From: CAZPXZ01 sp965221505
GTDB lineage: Bacteria > Pseudomonadota > Alphaproteobacteria > Rhodobacterales > CAZPXZ01
Assembly: GCA_965221505.1 (NCBI GenBank)
Contig: CBDCSI010000002.1
Coordinates: 1,364,001-1,428,000, forward strand
Length of the DNA: 64,000 nucleotides
Direction of reading: 5' to 3'
Below, piece after piece: positions 45,847-54,559 of the stretch. Position numbers and translations under genes: made by a program. Numbering within the stretch: the first letter of the stretch is position 1; each line of letters begins with the position of its first letter. The notes under the pieces were generated by a model. That model was not told where the DNA came from and ran no database searches. It was given only the letters and a program-made list of their open reading frames with translations.

Positions 45847-46794
45847 CTACAACCGTGCGCCGGGCGTAAGGGCCGACGTCGTGATGTCGGAGACCAGGTT
45901 CACGATCACGAACACGACGGCGATCACGAGCAGTACGGCCTGGATCGTCGGTACGTCGCGGGCGAGGATCGAGTTGAACATCAGGAGCCCGATCCCGGGC
46001 CACTGGAAGATGACTTCCGCGAACAATGCCGATCCGAACAGAAAGCCGACTTGCAGGCCGCAGATGTTGACCACCGGGGGAATGACGCTCCGCAGCGCAT
46101 GCCGGTAGATCACGGTCCGCTCCGGCAGTCCTCGTGCGCGCGCGGCGCGAATGTAGTCCTGCCCGAGTATGTCGAGCAGTCCGGAGCGGGTCAGACGAAG
46201 GATTACCGCAAGCGAGATCAGGCATGCGGTTATGGCCGGCAGCGGCACGTGCCAGAGAAGATTCAGCAGGTCGCCCTCCTTGCCGAGCGAATACATTCCG
46301 ACGGCGGGAAACCAGCGCAACTCGAGCGCGAATACGTAGAGCATCAGGATGCCGAACCAGAAGGTCGGGGCGCTTGCCGCGATTACGGCGCCGAGCGTGG
46401 TCGCGCGATCGACGGCCGAAAACCGGCGAACGGCTGCCGCGACGCCCCCCAGAAACCCGAGGGCGACGGCCAGGATACCTGCCGCGAAGGTTAGGATCAG
46501 CGTATTGATCGTCCGGTCTACCAGGAGTTGCGAGACTGGCACACGGTAGGCGATGGACTTGCCGAAGTCGCCCTGAAAGACGTTGCCCAGCCACTTGAGG
46601 TACTGAACATGGATCGGCAGGTCCAGGCCGTAGAACTCGCGGAGTTCAAGGATTCGCTTCTCGGTCGCGAAGGGCCCTAGCAACGTCAGCGTGAAATCGC
46701 CGGGAACGAGCCGCATGAGCAGAAACGTCACCACCGAGACGCCGAACAGGATGGGAAGAGTGGCAACGACCCTTGCGCCGATCAGCCAGAGCAT
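45847..46794 (-). CDS. Dipeptide/oligopeptide-type ABC transporter permease (DppB-like)
   Basis: A 315-residue permease with VVATLPILFGVSVVTFLLMRLVPGD at the N-terminus, YGLDLPIHVQYLKWLGNVFQGDFGKS and the coupling loop DYIRAARARGLPERTVIYRHALRSVIPP, all diagnostic for DppB/OppB. Six membrane segments are visible. A strong intercistronic hairpin lies between the binding-protein gene and this one, suggesting lower permease output. Confidence 0.92.
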   Translation of the reverse strand: MLWLIGARVVATLPILFGVSVVTFLLMRLVPGDFTLTLLGPFATEKRILELREFYGLDLPIHVQYLKWLGNVFQGDFGKSIAYRVPVSQLLVDRTINTLILTFAAGILAVALGFLGGVAAAVRRFSAVDRATTLGAVIAASAPTFWFGILMLYVFALELRWFPAVGMYSLGKEGDLLNLLWHVPLPAITACLISLAVILRLTRSGLLDILGQDYIRAARARGLPERTVIYRHALRSVIPPVVNICGLQVGFLFGSALFAEVIFQWPGIGLLMFNSILARDVPTIQAVLLVIAVVFVIVNLVSDITTSALTPGARL

Positions 46795-46816
46795 GAGTTC
46801 GTCCGGGAAGCTAGTC

Positions 46817-46851
46817 GCCTGGCCGGCCGTGCGGTGCGCGGCCGACCAGGC
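46817..46851 (-). promoter_or_regulatory. Intercistronic stem-loop between the peptide-binding-protein and permease genes
   Basis: Plus-strand arms GCCTGGCCGGCCG (46817-46829) and CGGCCGACCAGGC (46839-46851) pair over 13 positions with one mismatch that becomes a U-G pair in the minus-strand mRNA; the loop is 9 nt. No T-run follows, so partial termination or 3'-end protection of the binding-protein message is likely. Confidence 0.55.
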
Positions 46852-46864
46852 AGTTCGATGCAGG

Positions 46865-48466
46865 TCAGTCGTCGATCCAGTAGACCTCGAACGCCTGCAG
46901 CCAGTCCGGAATCGGCTCGATGCCCTTTACCCGTTCGGTCGTCGCGATCGGTACCCGATCGGTCACGATCGGAGCGAAATACGCCATGTCGCTGACTCGA
47001 TCGAAGATCTGGCCTGCAACGGCGAGCGCGACATCTGAGTCGGTCGCCTCCTGATACTCGGTGAACCAGGTGTCGAGCTGCGCATCCTTGATGTGCCCGG
47101 TGTTGCCGAAGGCGGTCGAGCCCATCACGTCCACGGCCCAGAACTCGGAGTAGTCCGTTCCCCACGCCATCACGTTTGCCGCGACGCCGGGTTGCAGGCC
47201 GCCGATCCAGTGGCCGAGATAGGTGACCCAGTCGGAAGAATCGATGTTCACACGGATCCCGACCGCGGCGAGGTCACGCTGCACCCATTGGGCAATTCCG
47301 ACCGGGTCGATCATGTAGGAACCGCCGGTCGGAACCTGGATGGTGGTCTCGAATCCGTCTGCAAGGCCTGCCTCCGCCAGTAGCGCTCGCGCCGTTTCCG
47401 GATCGTACGGATACGCCTGCTCGCCGGGGTCGAACAGCGCCGAAGTGCCGGGAACCATCTTCCAGACAGGCGCGGCGGTATCGCTGAGGAGTTCGCTCGC
47501 GAGCCGTTCGCGGTCGATGGCGTAGTTGATCGCCCGCCGGACTCGAACGTCCTGCAAGTTGGGATCGTCCTGGTTCAGGCTGAAAAACCACACGAGGTTC
47601 ATCTTTTCCGGCATGATGATCTTGAACCCGGCATCGCGCAGGTCCGCGACCCGGTCAGGAGGAATTGCCGTGATCATCTCGACATCGCCGGATTCGAGGG
47701 CGGTGACGCGGGTCGACGCCTCGGCCGTGATGAAGAAGACGATTCGATCCAGATAGGGGCGCGGCGGGTTCCAGTAGTCGTCGTTTCGCGCCAGCACCGT
47801 CTTCACGCCCGGGTCGTATTCCTCGAGCCGGAACGGACCCGTTCCGACCGGATGCAGGTTGACGTCCTCGTTGCCCCATTCCATGACGGAAGCCGGGCTC
47901 ATCATCAGTGGCAGTCCGCTCGGCAGTGTCGTGGACAGCTGGTCGATGAAGTGTCCCCACGGCCGGTCCAAGACAAGTTCCACCACATGCTCGCCGACGG
48001 CGCGCGCCTCGACGAGGTAACGCAACGGTGCGCCGCGCAGGGAATCCGTGCCTTCCTTGTAGTACTCGAATTCAGGATCGATTACCCGGCGGAAATTGAA
48101 CACTACGGCATCGGCGTTGAACGGGGTCCCGTCGTGAAAGGTGACGTTCTCGCGCAGGCGGAAGGTGTAGACCTTCCCGTCGTCGGAGACTTCCCAGGAC
48201 TCCGCGAGTCGAGGCACCAGCGGTGGGACGACGCCCGGCTGAGTGCGGTCGCGGTCGACGAGACCCTCGAAGATCTGCAGGACTACTCGCTTGTTGCTGC
48301 CGCCGAAGACGATGTGCGGATCGTACCACGGGATCTCGCTTTCGACGCCGTAAACCAGCGTGCCGCCGCGCTTGGGCTCCTCCGCCGTCGCCGACCACGA
48401 GAAGGCAAGCAAGGCCAGCCCGGAGAGCGCTGTCGCCAGACCGGCTCCAATTCTTGTGTAGTTCAT
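46865..48466 (-). CDS. Peptide/nickel-type ABC transporter substrate-binding protein
   Basis: A 533-residue SBP_bac_5 family protein. The ATG at 48466 follows GGAGAG and gives a signal peptide (MNYTRIGAGLATALSGLALL, cleavage near SATA-EE). The mature part starts PKRGGTLVYGVESEIPWYDPH. NVTFHDGTPFNADAVVFNFRRV and LHPVGTGPFRLEEYDPG are diagnostic. The start codon overlaps the upstream ATPase stop by 4 nt. The ligand may be a peptide, an acylated amino acid or a cyclic amide, given the amidase and hydantoinase neighbours. Confidence 0.9.
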   Translation of the reverse strand: MNYTRIGAGLATALSGLALLAFSWSATAEEPKRGGTLVYGVESEIPWYDPHIVFGGSNKRVVLQIFEGLVDRDRTQPGVVPPLVPRLAESWEVSDDGKVYTFRLRENVTFHDGTPFNADAVVFNFRRVIDPEFEYYKEGTDSLRGAPLRYLVEARAVGEHVVELVLDRPWGHFIDQLSTTLPSGLPLMMSPASVMEWGNEDVNLHPVGTGPFRLEEYDPGVKTVLARNDDYWNPPRPYLDRIVFFITAEASTRVTALESGDVEMITAIPPDRVADLRDAGFKIIMPEKMNLVWFFSLNQDDPNLQDVRVRRAINYAIDRERLASELLSDTAAPVWKMVPGTSALFDPGEQAYPYDPETARALLAEAGLADGFETTIQVPTGGSYMIDPVGIAQWVQRDLAAVGIRVNIDSSDWVTYLGHWIGGLQPGVAANVMAWGTDYSEFWAVDVMGSTAFGNTGHIKDAQLDTWFTEYQEATDSDVALAVAGQIFDRVSDMAYFAPIVTDRVPIATTERVKGIEPIPDWLQAFEVYWIDD

Positions 48467-49374
48467 GTTCGTTTCTCTCCCTGTTTTCGGTTGTCGTCGC
48501 GTTGACGACAGGGGCTGTCGTCGGTCGCACCCGTGCGACGGTTGTCGCGGGCGTATCGTGCGCCGTTCCCGGCCGGCGTCGACCGGCTCCGGTGTCGGCC
48601 TTCGAACAGGACGATTGCGGACAGCAGCTGCCGGGACAGTTCCGTCCCGGGTGACCGGAACAACCGTTCGGTGTCCGCCAGTTCGACGATCCGACCGGCG
48701 TCCAGTACCGCAATCCGGTCGCTGACGAAATACAGCACGTTCAGGTTGTTGGCCACGAACAGATACGTGAGGCCCAGGCGGTCCTGCAGATCCTGCAGGA
48801 GTATCAGCATCTGCGCCTGGATGGACACGTCGAGCGCCGAGACCGGTTCGTCCAGGAATACGAAGCGCGGCTCGCTCGCGAGGGCTCGGGCGATACCGAG
48901 TCGCTGGCATTGCCCGCCGCTGAATTCATGCGGGTAATACTGTGCGTGGCGGGGGCTCAGCCCGACCATGTCGAGGAGTTCGGCAACCCGCGCTCTGCGC
49001 GCACGCGCGTTGCCGTAGCCGAAATTGATCAGCGGCAACTCGAGGCTTGAGCCGGCTGTCTTGCGCGGGTTCATGGATGCGAGCGGATTCTGGAAGACCA
49101 TCTGCATGCGCGGGCGGACCCGCCGCAGCCCTCTTGCCGTCAATCCGGTGATCGGTTCGCCCTCGAAACGAACTTCGCCCGCGGTCGCCGGGATCAAATT
49201 CAAGATCATGCGTCCGATTAGGGATTTTCCGCTGCCGGACATTCCCGCTAGGCCGAACGTCTCGCCGCGGCGGATGGAAAAGGATACGTCGTCGACCACC
49301 CGCGTCCGACCGCCTCCCGGTACGGAAACCTCCCTCGTAAGGCCGCGTACTTCCACCAACGGATCGTCGCTCAC
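48463..49374 (-). CDS. Oligopeptide-type ABC transporter ATP-binding protein (OppF/DppF-like), H-loop changed
   Basis: A 303-residue ATPase. The GTG at 49374 is preferred because it overlaps the upstream stop (GTGA); the frame continues upstream without homology. Walker A is GMSGSGKS, the signature is FSGGQCQR and Walker B is FVFLDEPVSALD. At the switch position the sequence reads VANNLNV (Asn209-Asn210) where the family has a His-Asp pair, so the H-loop His appears lost. Partner changes in the next ATPase fall in the same composite site. The C-terminal tail is unusually Arg-rich and lacks the OppF_C Cys cluster. Confidence 0.87.
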   Translation of the reverse strand: MSDDPLVEVRGLTREVSVPGGGRTRVVDDVSFSIRRGETFGLAGMSGSGKSLIGRMILNLIPATAGEVRFEGEPITGLTARGLRRVRPRMQMVFQNPLASMNPRKTAGSSLELPLINFGYGNARARRARVAELLDMVGLSPRHAQYYPHEFSGGQCQRLGIARALASEPRFVFLDEPVSALDVSIQAQMLILLQDLQDRLGLTYLFVANNLNVLYFVSDRIAVLDAGRIVELADTERLFRSPGTELSRQLLSAIVLFEGRHRSRSTPAGNGARYARDNRRTGATDDSPCRQRDDNRKQGEKRT

Positions 49375-50348
49375 GATGCCCCGCCTTCGGCATGGAGCCA
49401 GCAGCGAACCGTGTGGCCGGCACCGGTTTCGGTCAGCGGAGGCTCCCGGTCGCATCGATCCGTCGCCCGTGAACACCGGGGGCGAAAGCTGCAGCCGGGA
49501 GGCAGGCGGATCAGGTCGGGCGCCTCTCCCGGAATCTGGTGCAGTCGTCGGGCGGACTGCCCTGGTTCGGGGACGGAGCGGATCAGGCCGACCGAATACG
49601 GATGCTGCGCCTCGCCAAGGACCGTATCGGCGTCACCCGACTCCACCTGTCTCCCGGCATACATGACCACCACGCGGTCGGCCATTCGCGACACGACGCC
49701 GAAATCATGCGTGATCAACAGAACCGACATCCGGAACTCGGCCTTCATCTGACGGATCAGGTTCAGGATCTGGATCTGGGCGACGGCGTCGAGATTTGTG
49801 GTCGGCTCGTCGGCGATGAGCAACTCCGGGTGGCTCATCAGCGCCATCGCGAGCATTGCGCGCTGGCATACTCCTGCACTCACCTCGTGCGGGTAACTCG
49901 CCAGAACCTGCTCCGGCGCCTGGATGCCGATGCGTACCAGCATTTCTGCAGCTCGATTCCTGGCGTTGTCGCGGGTCTCGTACCTGCGCTGCACAAGAGT
50001 CTCGACGATCTGCCGGCCGATTCGGAAGTACGGGTGAAGAGAGGTGTAAGGATTCTGGAAGATCATCGAAATGCGGTCGCCCCGTATCTCCCGCATCGCC
50101 TCTGGCCCCAGTGCGAGCAAATCGATGCCGTCGAAGAGGATCGAGCCCCGTTCGATGCGCCCGGGCTCCTGAATCAGCCCAAGGACGGATAACGCCGTCA
50201 CGCTCTTGCCGGAGCCGGATTCTCCTACGACGGTAACAATTTCCTCCCGACGAATTTCGAGGTCGACGCCGTCGACCGCCTTCACTACGCCGCCGGACAC
50301 ATGAAAATGGGTCGCCAGGTCGGAGACGCGGAGAAGTGGTTCAGCCAT
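49371..50348 (-). CDS. Oligopeptide-type ABC transporter ATP-binding protein (OppD/DppD-like), atypical signature
   Basis: A 325-residue ATPase with Walker A GESGSGKS, Q-loop FQNPYTSLHP, Walker B LLIADEPTTNLD (Glu181) and an intact H-loop THD (His214). The signature reads VSAGVCQR (about 156-163) where the family has LSGGMRQR, so both the Gly pair and the following Arg are changed. The C-terminal oligopeptide_trans domain with Cys residues (GCSFRPRCSRATDRC) is present and resembles the [4Fe-4S] region of DppD proteins. It overlaps the amidase gene by 8 nt and the second ATPase gene by 4 nt. Confidence 0.9.
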   Translation of the reverse strand: MAEPLLRVSDLATHFHVSGGVVKAVDGVDLEIRREEIVTVVGESGSGKSVTALSVLGLIQEPGRIERGSILFDGIDLLALGPEAMREIRGDRISMIFQNPYTSLHPYFRIGRQIVETLVQRRYETRDNARNRAAEMLVRIGIQAPEQVLASYPHEVSAGVCQRAMLAMALMSHPELLIADEPTTNLDAVAQIQILNLIRQMKAEFRMSVLLITHDFGVVSRMADRVVVMYAGRQVESGDADTVLGEAQHPYSVGLIRSVPEPGQSARRLHQIPGEAPDLIRLPPGCSFRPRCSRATDRCDREPPLTETGAGHTVRCWLHAEGGAS

Positions 50349-51894
50349 GCGATTGCCTGTGCGCCGATTCGAATGCGCTGCCCGCCCGGAACAATGCGCG
50401 TTCTCCGAATCGGGGACCGACCAACTGCAGGCCGATGGGTAGGTTGTTTTCGCCGACTCCGCAGCGCAGCGAAAGCGAGGGGTGGCCCGAGACGTTGGTC
50501 GGATAGGTGTTCATGGCCATGGACGTGGCGCGGGCTTCGACCACTTCCCGCAGACTTACGCGGTGCTTGACGAGCCGGAACGCCTTGGTCGGCGTCGTGG
50601 GCGTCGCGAGCATGTCGAATTCGCTGCCGAGCAGCGCGTCGAGCTGGCGTCGCAACGTGTGGCGCAAGTTGGTCGCCTTGCCGTAATAGACGCTTCCGTA
50701 GTCGCGCCGAAGGTAATTTCCGACAATCATCAGGACCTTCAGCACCGGCGGCAGGCGGTCGCTTCCTGCGATCCGCGCCTTGGCGAACGCGTCCTGCCAG
50801 GCGAGGTTGCACATGCCGCCCCGGCCGTATCCCTCGAGATTGGACTCGACCATCACGGAAACGCTGTGGGCTGCAAAGGTCGTCCAGATGGCCTGGGCGT
50901 CCGACCACAGCGGCAGGGAAACCGTCCGGCAACTGGCGCCGAGCGACCGGAAGGTCTCGATGGCTCGGCGGTAGCCGGCTTCGACGTCCGGTTCCAGGTC
51001 GTCCGACTGGAGGGATTCGCTCAGTACTCCGATCCGCATCCCTTCGATGGACCGGCCGAGATCCGCCGTGTAATCGTCGGTGAGAATCTCGCCCCGAACC
51101 CATTGCGCATCCCGAGGGTCGTCGCCGGCGATCGCTTCCAGCCCCCTGGCGACCGTGGCGACATCTGCGGCGATGGGGCAAACGAAGTCCGTCGTATGGT
51201 CGAGATAGGTGATGCCGAACGTTGGTACCAGGCCGTGGGTCGCCTTCATGCAGACGACGCCACACCAGGAGGCGGGAATGCGGCCGCTACCGCCGTTGTC
51301 GACCCCGAGCGCGAGATCGACTTCGCCGAGCGCGACGGCGGCGCCTGCGCCCGAGGAGGAGCCGCCGGCGGAGAACGCGGTATTGTGGGGGTTGGTGACT
51401 ACGCCGAAATGGCTCGTTTCGCCGGTTCCGCTGAAGGAAAAGTCGTCGCAATTCAGCTTCCCGACAATGGTGGCGCCGGCGTCCAGGAGCCGCTCGACCA
51501 CAACCGCGTCGACGTTCGGGACATAGCCCTCCATCATCCTCGAGCCGTTGGTACACGGGATCGCCGCAACGGAAATGTTGTCCTTCACTCCGACCCGCAT
51601 CCCCAGTAGCCTGCCTTCCGGTGCGCCGGTTACGCGGCACTTGCGGATGAAGGCGTTGTGAGGATCCTCTTCCGGCGTCGGCCGTCGGCCGATGTCGCGG
51701 TTCTGGTGGAGGACCGGGATTTCAGGTTGAGGGAGATCGTCCAGGCGGTCGGCAAATGCGAGGTAGCGATCCACCAGTATCGCCATGTCGCCGGTCTCTT
51801 CCGGCGAGAGATGCATATGCGATTCGGCCGCGAGGTCGCGAATTCGCGTTTCGGTTGGCCGCCGGAGAAACCCCGACAACCGACTTCGATCCAC
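50341..51894 (-). CDS. Amidase-signature hydrolase
   Basis: A 517-residue amidase-signature enzyme. The GTG at 51894 is chosen because GGGAGGGG lies 6 nt upstream; the frame stays open further. The Ser-cisSer-Lys triad is visible: Lys in GMRVGVKDNIS, Ser in GGSSSGAGAA and the nucleophile Ser in DNGGSGRIPAS. The motif variants (SSSGAGA for SSGGSA, SGRIP for SIRIP) are mild. It is the first gene of the importer operon and overlaps the OppD-like gene by 8 nt. It therefore probably cleaves the imported amide in the cytoplasm. Confidence 0.88.
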   Translation of the reverse strand: MDRSRLSGFLRRPTETRIRDLAAESHMHLSPEETGDMAILVDRYLAFADRLDDLPQPEIPVLHQNRDIGRRPTPEEDPHNAFIRKCRVTGAPEGRLLGMRVGVKDNISVAAIPCTNGSRMMEGYVPNVDAVVVERLLDAGATIVGKLNCDDFSFSGTGETSHFGVVTNPHNTAFSAGGSSSGAGAAVALGEVDLALGVDNGGSGRIPASWCGVVCMKATHGLVPTFGITYLDHTTDFVCPIAADVATVARGLEAIAGDDPRDAQWVRGEILTDDYTADLGRSIEGMRIGVLSESLQSDDLEPDVEAGYRRAIETFRSLGASCRTVSLPLWSDAQAIWTTFAAHSVSVMVESNLEGYGRGGMCNLAWQDAFAKARIAGSDRLPPVLKVLMIVGNYLRRDYGSVYYGKATNLRHTLRRQLDALLGSEFDMLATPTTPTKAFRLVKHRVSLREVVEARATSMAMNTYPTNVSGHPSLSLRCGVGENNLPIGLQLVGPRFGERALFRAGSAFESAHRQSHG

Positions 51895-52419
51895 GAGGCC
51901 CCTCCCGGGCGCGCGGCAGATATCCGTTGGCCGTTGCCGAAGAGCGACTGCCGAATTGCGCGCCGCATTCCTGTCTGGACCGGTGCACACCACAGGCCGC
52001 ACCGGCGTCTTGTCGGAACCGTATGCGTTTGCGGTCGCAACTGTGCGCAGAGGCTATTGGAGTGCGCTCGGCCGGTCAACCGCCGTCGACGCGAACTGTT
52101 GTCGCCGGATCGTGATTCCGGGCCGGACGCGCAAGCCCGTGCGACGATCGGGCACGACGGACTGTCGACTGACGTGGCCGGAGGCCGCCCGCCGCCGGGC
52201 AGGGAAATTTGCGCTCCGACGATCCCGGCGCAATGCGGGGTGTTGGCGATCCCGCGGAAATCTGTCATGCTTCCGGTCTTGCGCGACGGAGCGTGCCGGG
52301 TCGAAGGGTGGGCTGGCAAACGCGGTCTCCCCGCACGGGCCGGCAAGGCGGAAGACCGTCTCCGCACGGCGGAGCGCTTTCCTTGCCGGAGGAGAGAGCG
52401 CTGGGGGAGGAGAACCACG
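51895..52419. other. Divergent promoter region between amidase and hydantoinase operons
   Basis: About 0.5 kb that must hold both promoters. No clear -35/-10 pair or palindromic operator was found. Frames here are shadows. Confidence 0.45.
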
Positions 52420-52443
52420 ATGACCGCGGGCTTCGGGCGATAA
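52420..52443 (+). CDS. Seven-codon leader ORF overlapping hyuA
   Basis: ATG at 52420 behind GGGGGAGGAG encodes MTAGFGR and stops with TAA at 52441-52443, whose last base starts the hyuA ATG (TAATG). hyuA itself has no good Shine-Dalgarno sequence, so ribosomes probably load at the mini-ORF and re-start. Confidence 0.45.
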   Translation: MTAGFGR

Positions 52444-54557
52444 TGGCGGCCGGATACCGCATCGCGGCGGATATCGGCGGAACCTTTACGGACATTTCGC
52501 TCATTGCGGGCGACGGGTCGGTCGTCACCTGCAAGGCCCTCTCGACGCCGCAAGACTACGCCATTGCCGTGGTGGAGGGGATCAAGTCGCTGATGGCCGG
52601 CGCCGGGCTGCCCCTCGAAGACGTGAGCGAAGTGCTGCATGGCTGCACGGTCGCGACGAACGCCATTCTGGAGCGAAGGGGCGCGCGTACGGCACTGGTG
52701 ACCACCCGCGGGTTCCGGGACTTGCTGGAGTTTCGCCGAATTCGCGTTCCCCGTCTCTACGATCCCCTTTACGTCAAGCCGGAGCCGCTCGTTCCGCGCC
52801 GGCACAGCCTGGAAGTACTCGAACGGATCGATGCGCGGGGGGCAGTGGTGACACCGCTGGACGTGGACGACGTCCTTCGGGCGGCCGACCACGTTCGCCG
52901 CCACGGTATCGAGGCCGTGGCGATCTCCTTCCTGCACTCCTATGCCAACCCTGCGCACGAACTGCGCGCCGCGGAAATTCTGCAACGCGAACTCCCGGAC
53001 TGCTTCGTTTCGCCGTCCTTCGAGGTCCTGCCGGAGATTCGCGAGTATGAACGAACCAGTACCACCGTGATCAACGCGTATGTCGGGCCGCCGGTTCGCG
53101 CCTATTTGCAGTCGCTCGACGGGCAGTTGCGGGGAGAGGGAATTTCGGCGCCGCTCCTGATCATGCAGTCGAGCGGCGGCATGCTCGGGGCCGAGGAGGT
53201 GCTTCGTCAACCGGCGCAAATTGTCGAATGCGGCCCGGCGGCCGGTGTCGTCGGTGCGGCGCATCTCGCCCGTTCCGGCGAATACTGCAACCTAATCACG
53301 CTCGATATGGGCGGCACTACCGCAAAGGCGTCGATCATAGAGCGCGGAGAGGTGCTCCAGACGGACGAATACGAGGTCGGCGGGGGAATCTCTCTCAGCA
53401 GTACGCTGGTCAAGGGCGGCGGTTACGCGCTCAAGACGCCGGTGATCGACATATCCGAAGTCGGCGCCGGCGGCGGCAGTATCGTGTGGCTCGACAAGGC
53501 GGGCAATTTGAAGGTCGGTCCGCACAGCGCAGGCGCACGACCTGGACCCGCGTGCTACGGGTTCGGCGGCGTCGATCCGACCGTCACGGACGCCAACGTG
53601 TTACTCGGGTATCTCAATCCGACCTCGCTCGCCGGCGGAACGGTGCCCATCGACTTCGAACTCGCCCGCTCGGCCGTCGCCGAACGGGTGGCGGAACCGC
53701 TGGGGCGGGAGCTGAGCGATACTGCGCATGGCGTTCACGTTCTCGCCAACGCCAGCATGATGCGCGCGGTCAAGTCGGTCTCCACCCATCGAGGCCGCGA
53801 CCCGCGTGATTTTGCCATGCTCGCGTTCGGCGGGAGCGGTGGCGTGCACGCCGTCGGGCTGGCCCGCGCGTTGCGGATGCGGAGGGTGATCGTCCCGCTT
53901 GCCGCCGGCGTGTTCAGCGCTCTCGGCCTGTTGTTCTCGGACATCGGTCTGATCCGCAAGCAGGCCTTCCTGCGCCGAGTCGGCGAGATCGATCCGGCAG
54001 AGTGGAACGCGACGCTTGTCGAACTGGAGGAACGGGTGTTGGACGGAATCGGATATTCGCGCGAACAGGTGAGCTTCCGTCGTTTCGCCGACCTGCGCTA
54101 TGCCGGGCAGGCATTCGAACTTGCCGTGGCGACGCCGGACGGACCGCTCGACCGGGCCGCGCTCGAGGCGCTCGCCACCGCGTTCGAAGACGAACACGAG
54201 CGTACCTACGGCCACCGGTTTCCAGGCGAGAAAGGGGTGGAGACCGTAAGTCTCGGCGTGCATGGAACGGTGCGGACAGAAGGCTCGCGGGCACCGGATA
54301 CCCCCGCTGTGGGCAGGCCTCCAGGGCGCTCAGACCGGAATGTCACTCGTTCGGCCTATTTCGGATCGGCGGTCGGCCGGGTAGAGACGCCGGTCCTGAC
54401 CTCACGCTGGGCGTTGTCCGCCGTGCCCAGCGCCGGCCCGATGGTGATCGAGGAATACGAGGGCACGATTGTCGTACCGCCCGGCGCCAGCGCGACGCTC
54501 GACGGCGCACAAAACGTGGTGATCGACGTCGGCGCGCCCGAACGGCCGGAGTCGTGA
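52443..54557 (+). CDS. hyuA: Hydantoinase/5-oxoprolinase subunit A (ATP-dependent)
   Basis: A 704-residue HyuA-family protein. The N-terminal Hydant_A_N motif is RIAADIGGTFTDISLI (about residues 5-20), followed by HGCTVATNAILERRGARTALVTT. The central actin-like ATPase motifs are LDMGGTTAKASII and GAGGGSIVWLD with GPHSAGARPGPACYG. The C-terminal domain is present (PLAAGVFSALGLL, YAGQAFEL). With HyuB it hydrolyses cyclic amides such as hydantoins, 5-oxoproline or N-methylhydantoin at the expense of ATP. The start is coupled to a seven-codon leader, and the end is 2 nt before hyuB. Confidence 0.93.
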   Translation: MAAGYRIAADIGGTFTDISLIAGDGSVVTCKALSTPQDYAIAVVEGIKSLMAGAGLPLEDVSEVLHGCTVATNAILERRGARTALVTTRGFRDLLEFRRIRVPRLYDPLYVKPEPLVPRRHSLEVLERIDARGAVVTPLDVDDVLRAADHVRRHGIEAVAISFLHSYANPAHELRAAEILQRELPDCFVSPSFEVLPEIREYERTSTTVINAYVGPPVRAYLQSLDGQLRGEGISAPLLIMQSSGGMLGAEEVLRQPAQIVECGPAAGVVGAAHLARSGEYCNLITLDMGGTTAKASIIERGEVLQTDEYEVGGGISLSSTLVKGGGYALKTPVIDISEVGAGGGSIVWLDKAGNLKVGPHSAGARPGPACYGFGGVDPTVTDANVLLGYLNPTSLAGGTVPIDFELARSAVAERVAEPLGRELSDTAHGVHVLANASMMRAVKSVSTHRGRDPRDFAMLAFGGSGGVHAVGLARALRMRRVIVPLAAGVFSALGLLFSDIGLIRKQAFLRRVGEIDPAEWNATLVELEERVLDGIGYSREQVSFRRFADLRYAGQAFELAVATPDGPLDRAALEALATAFEDEHERTYGHRFPGEKGVETVSLGVHGTVRTEGSRAPDTPAVGRPPGRSDRNVTRSAYFGSAVGRVETPVLTSRWALSAVPSAGPMVIEEYEGTIVVPPGASATLDGAQNVVIDVGAPERPES

Positions 54558-54559
54558 TC

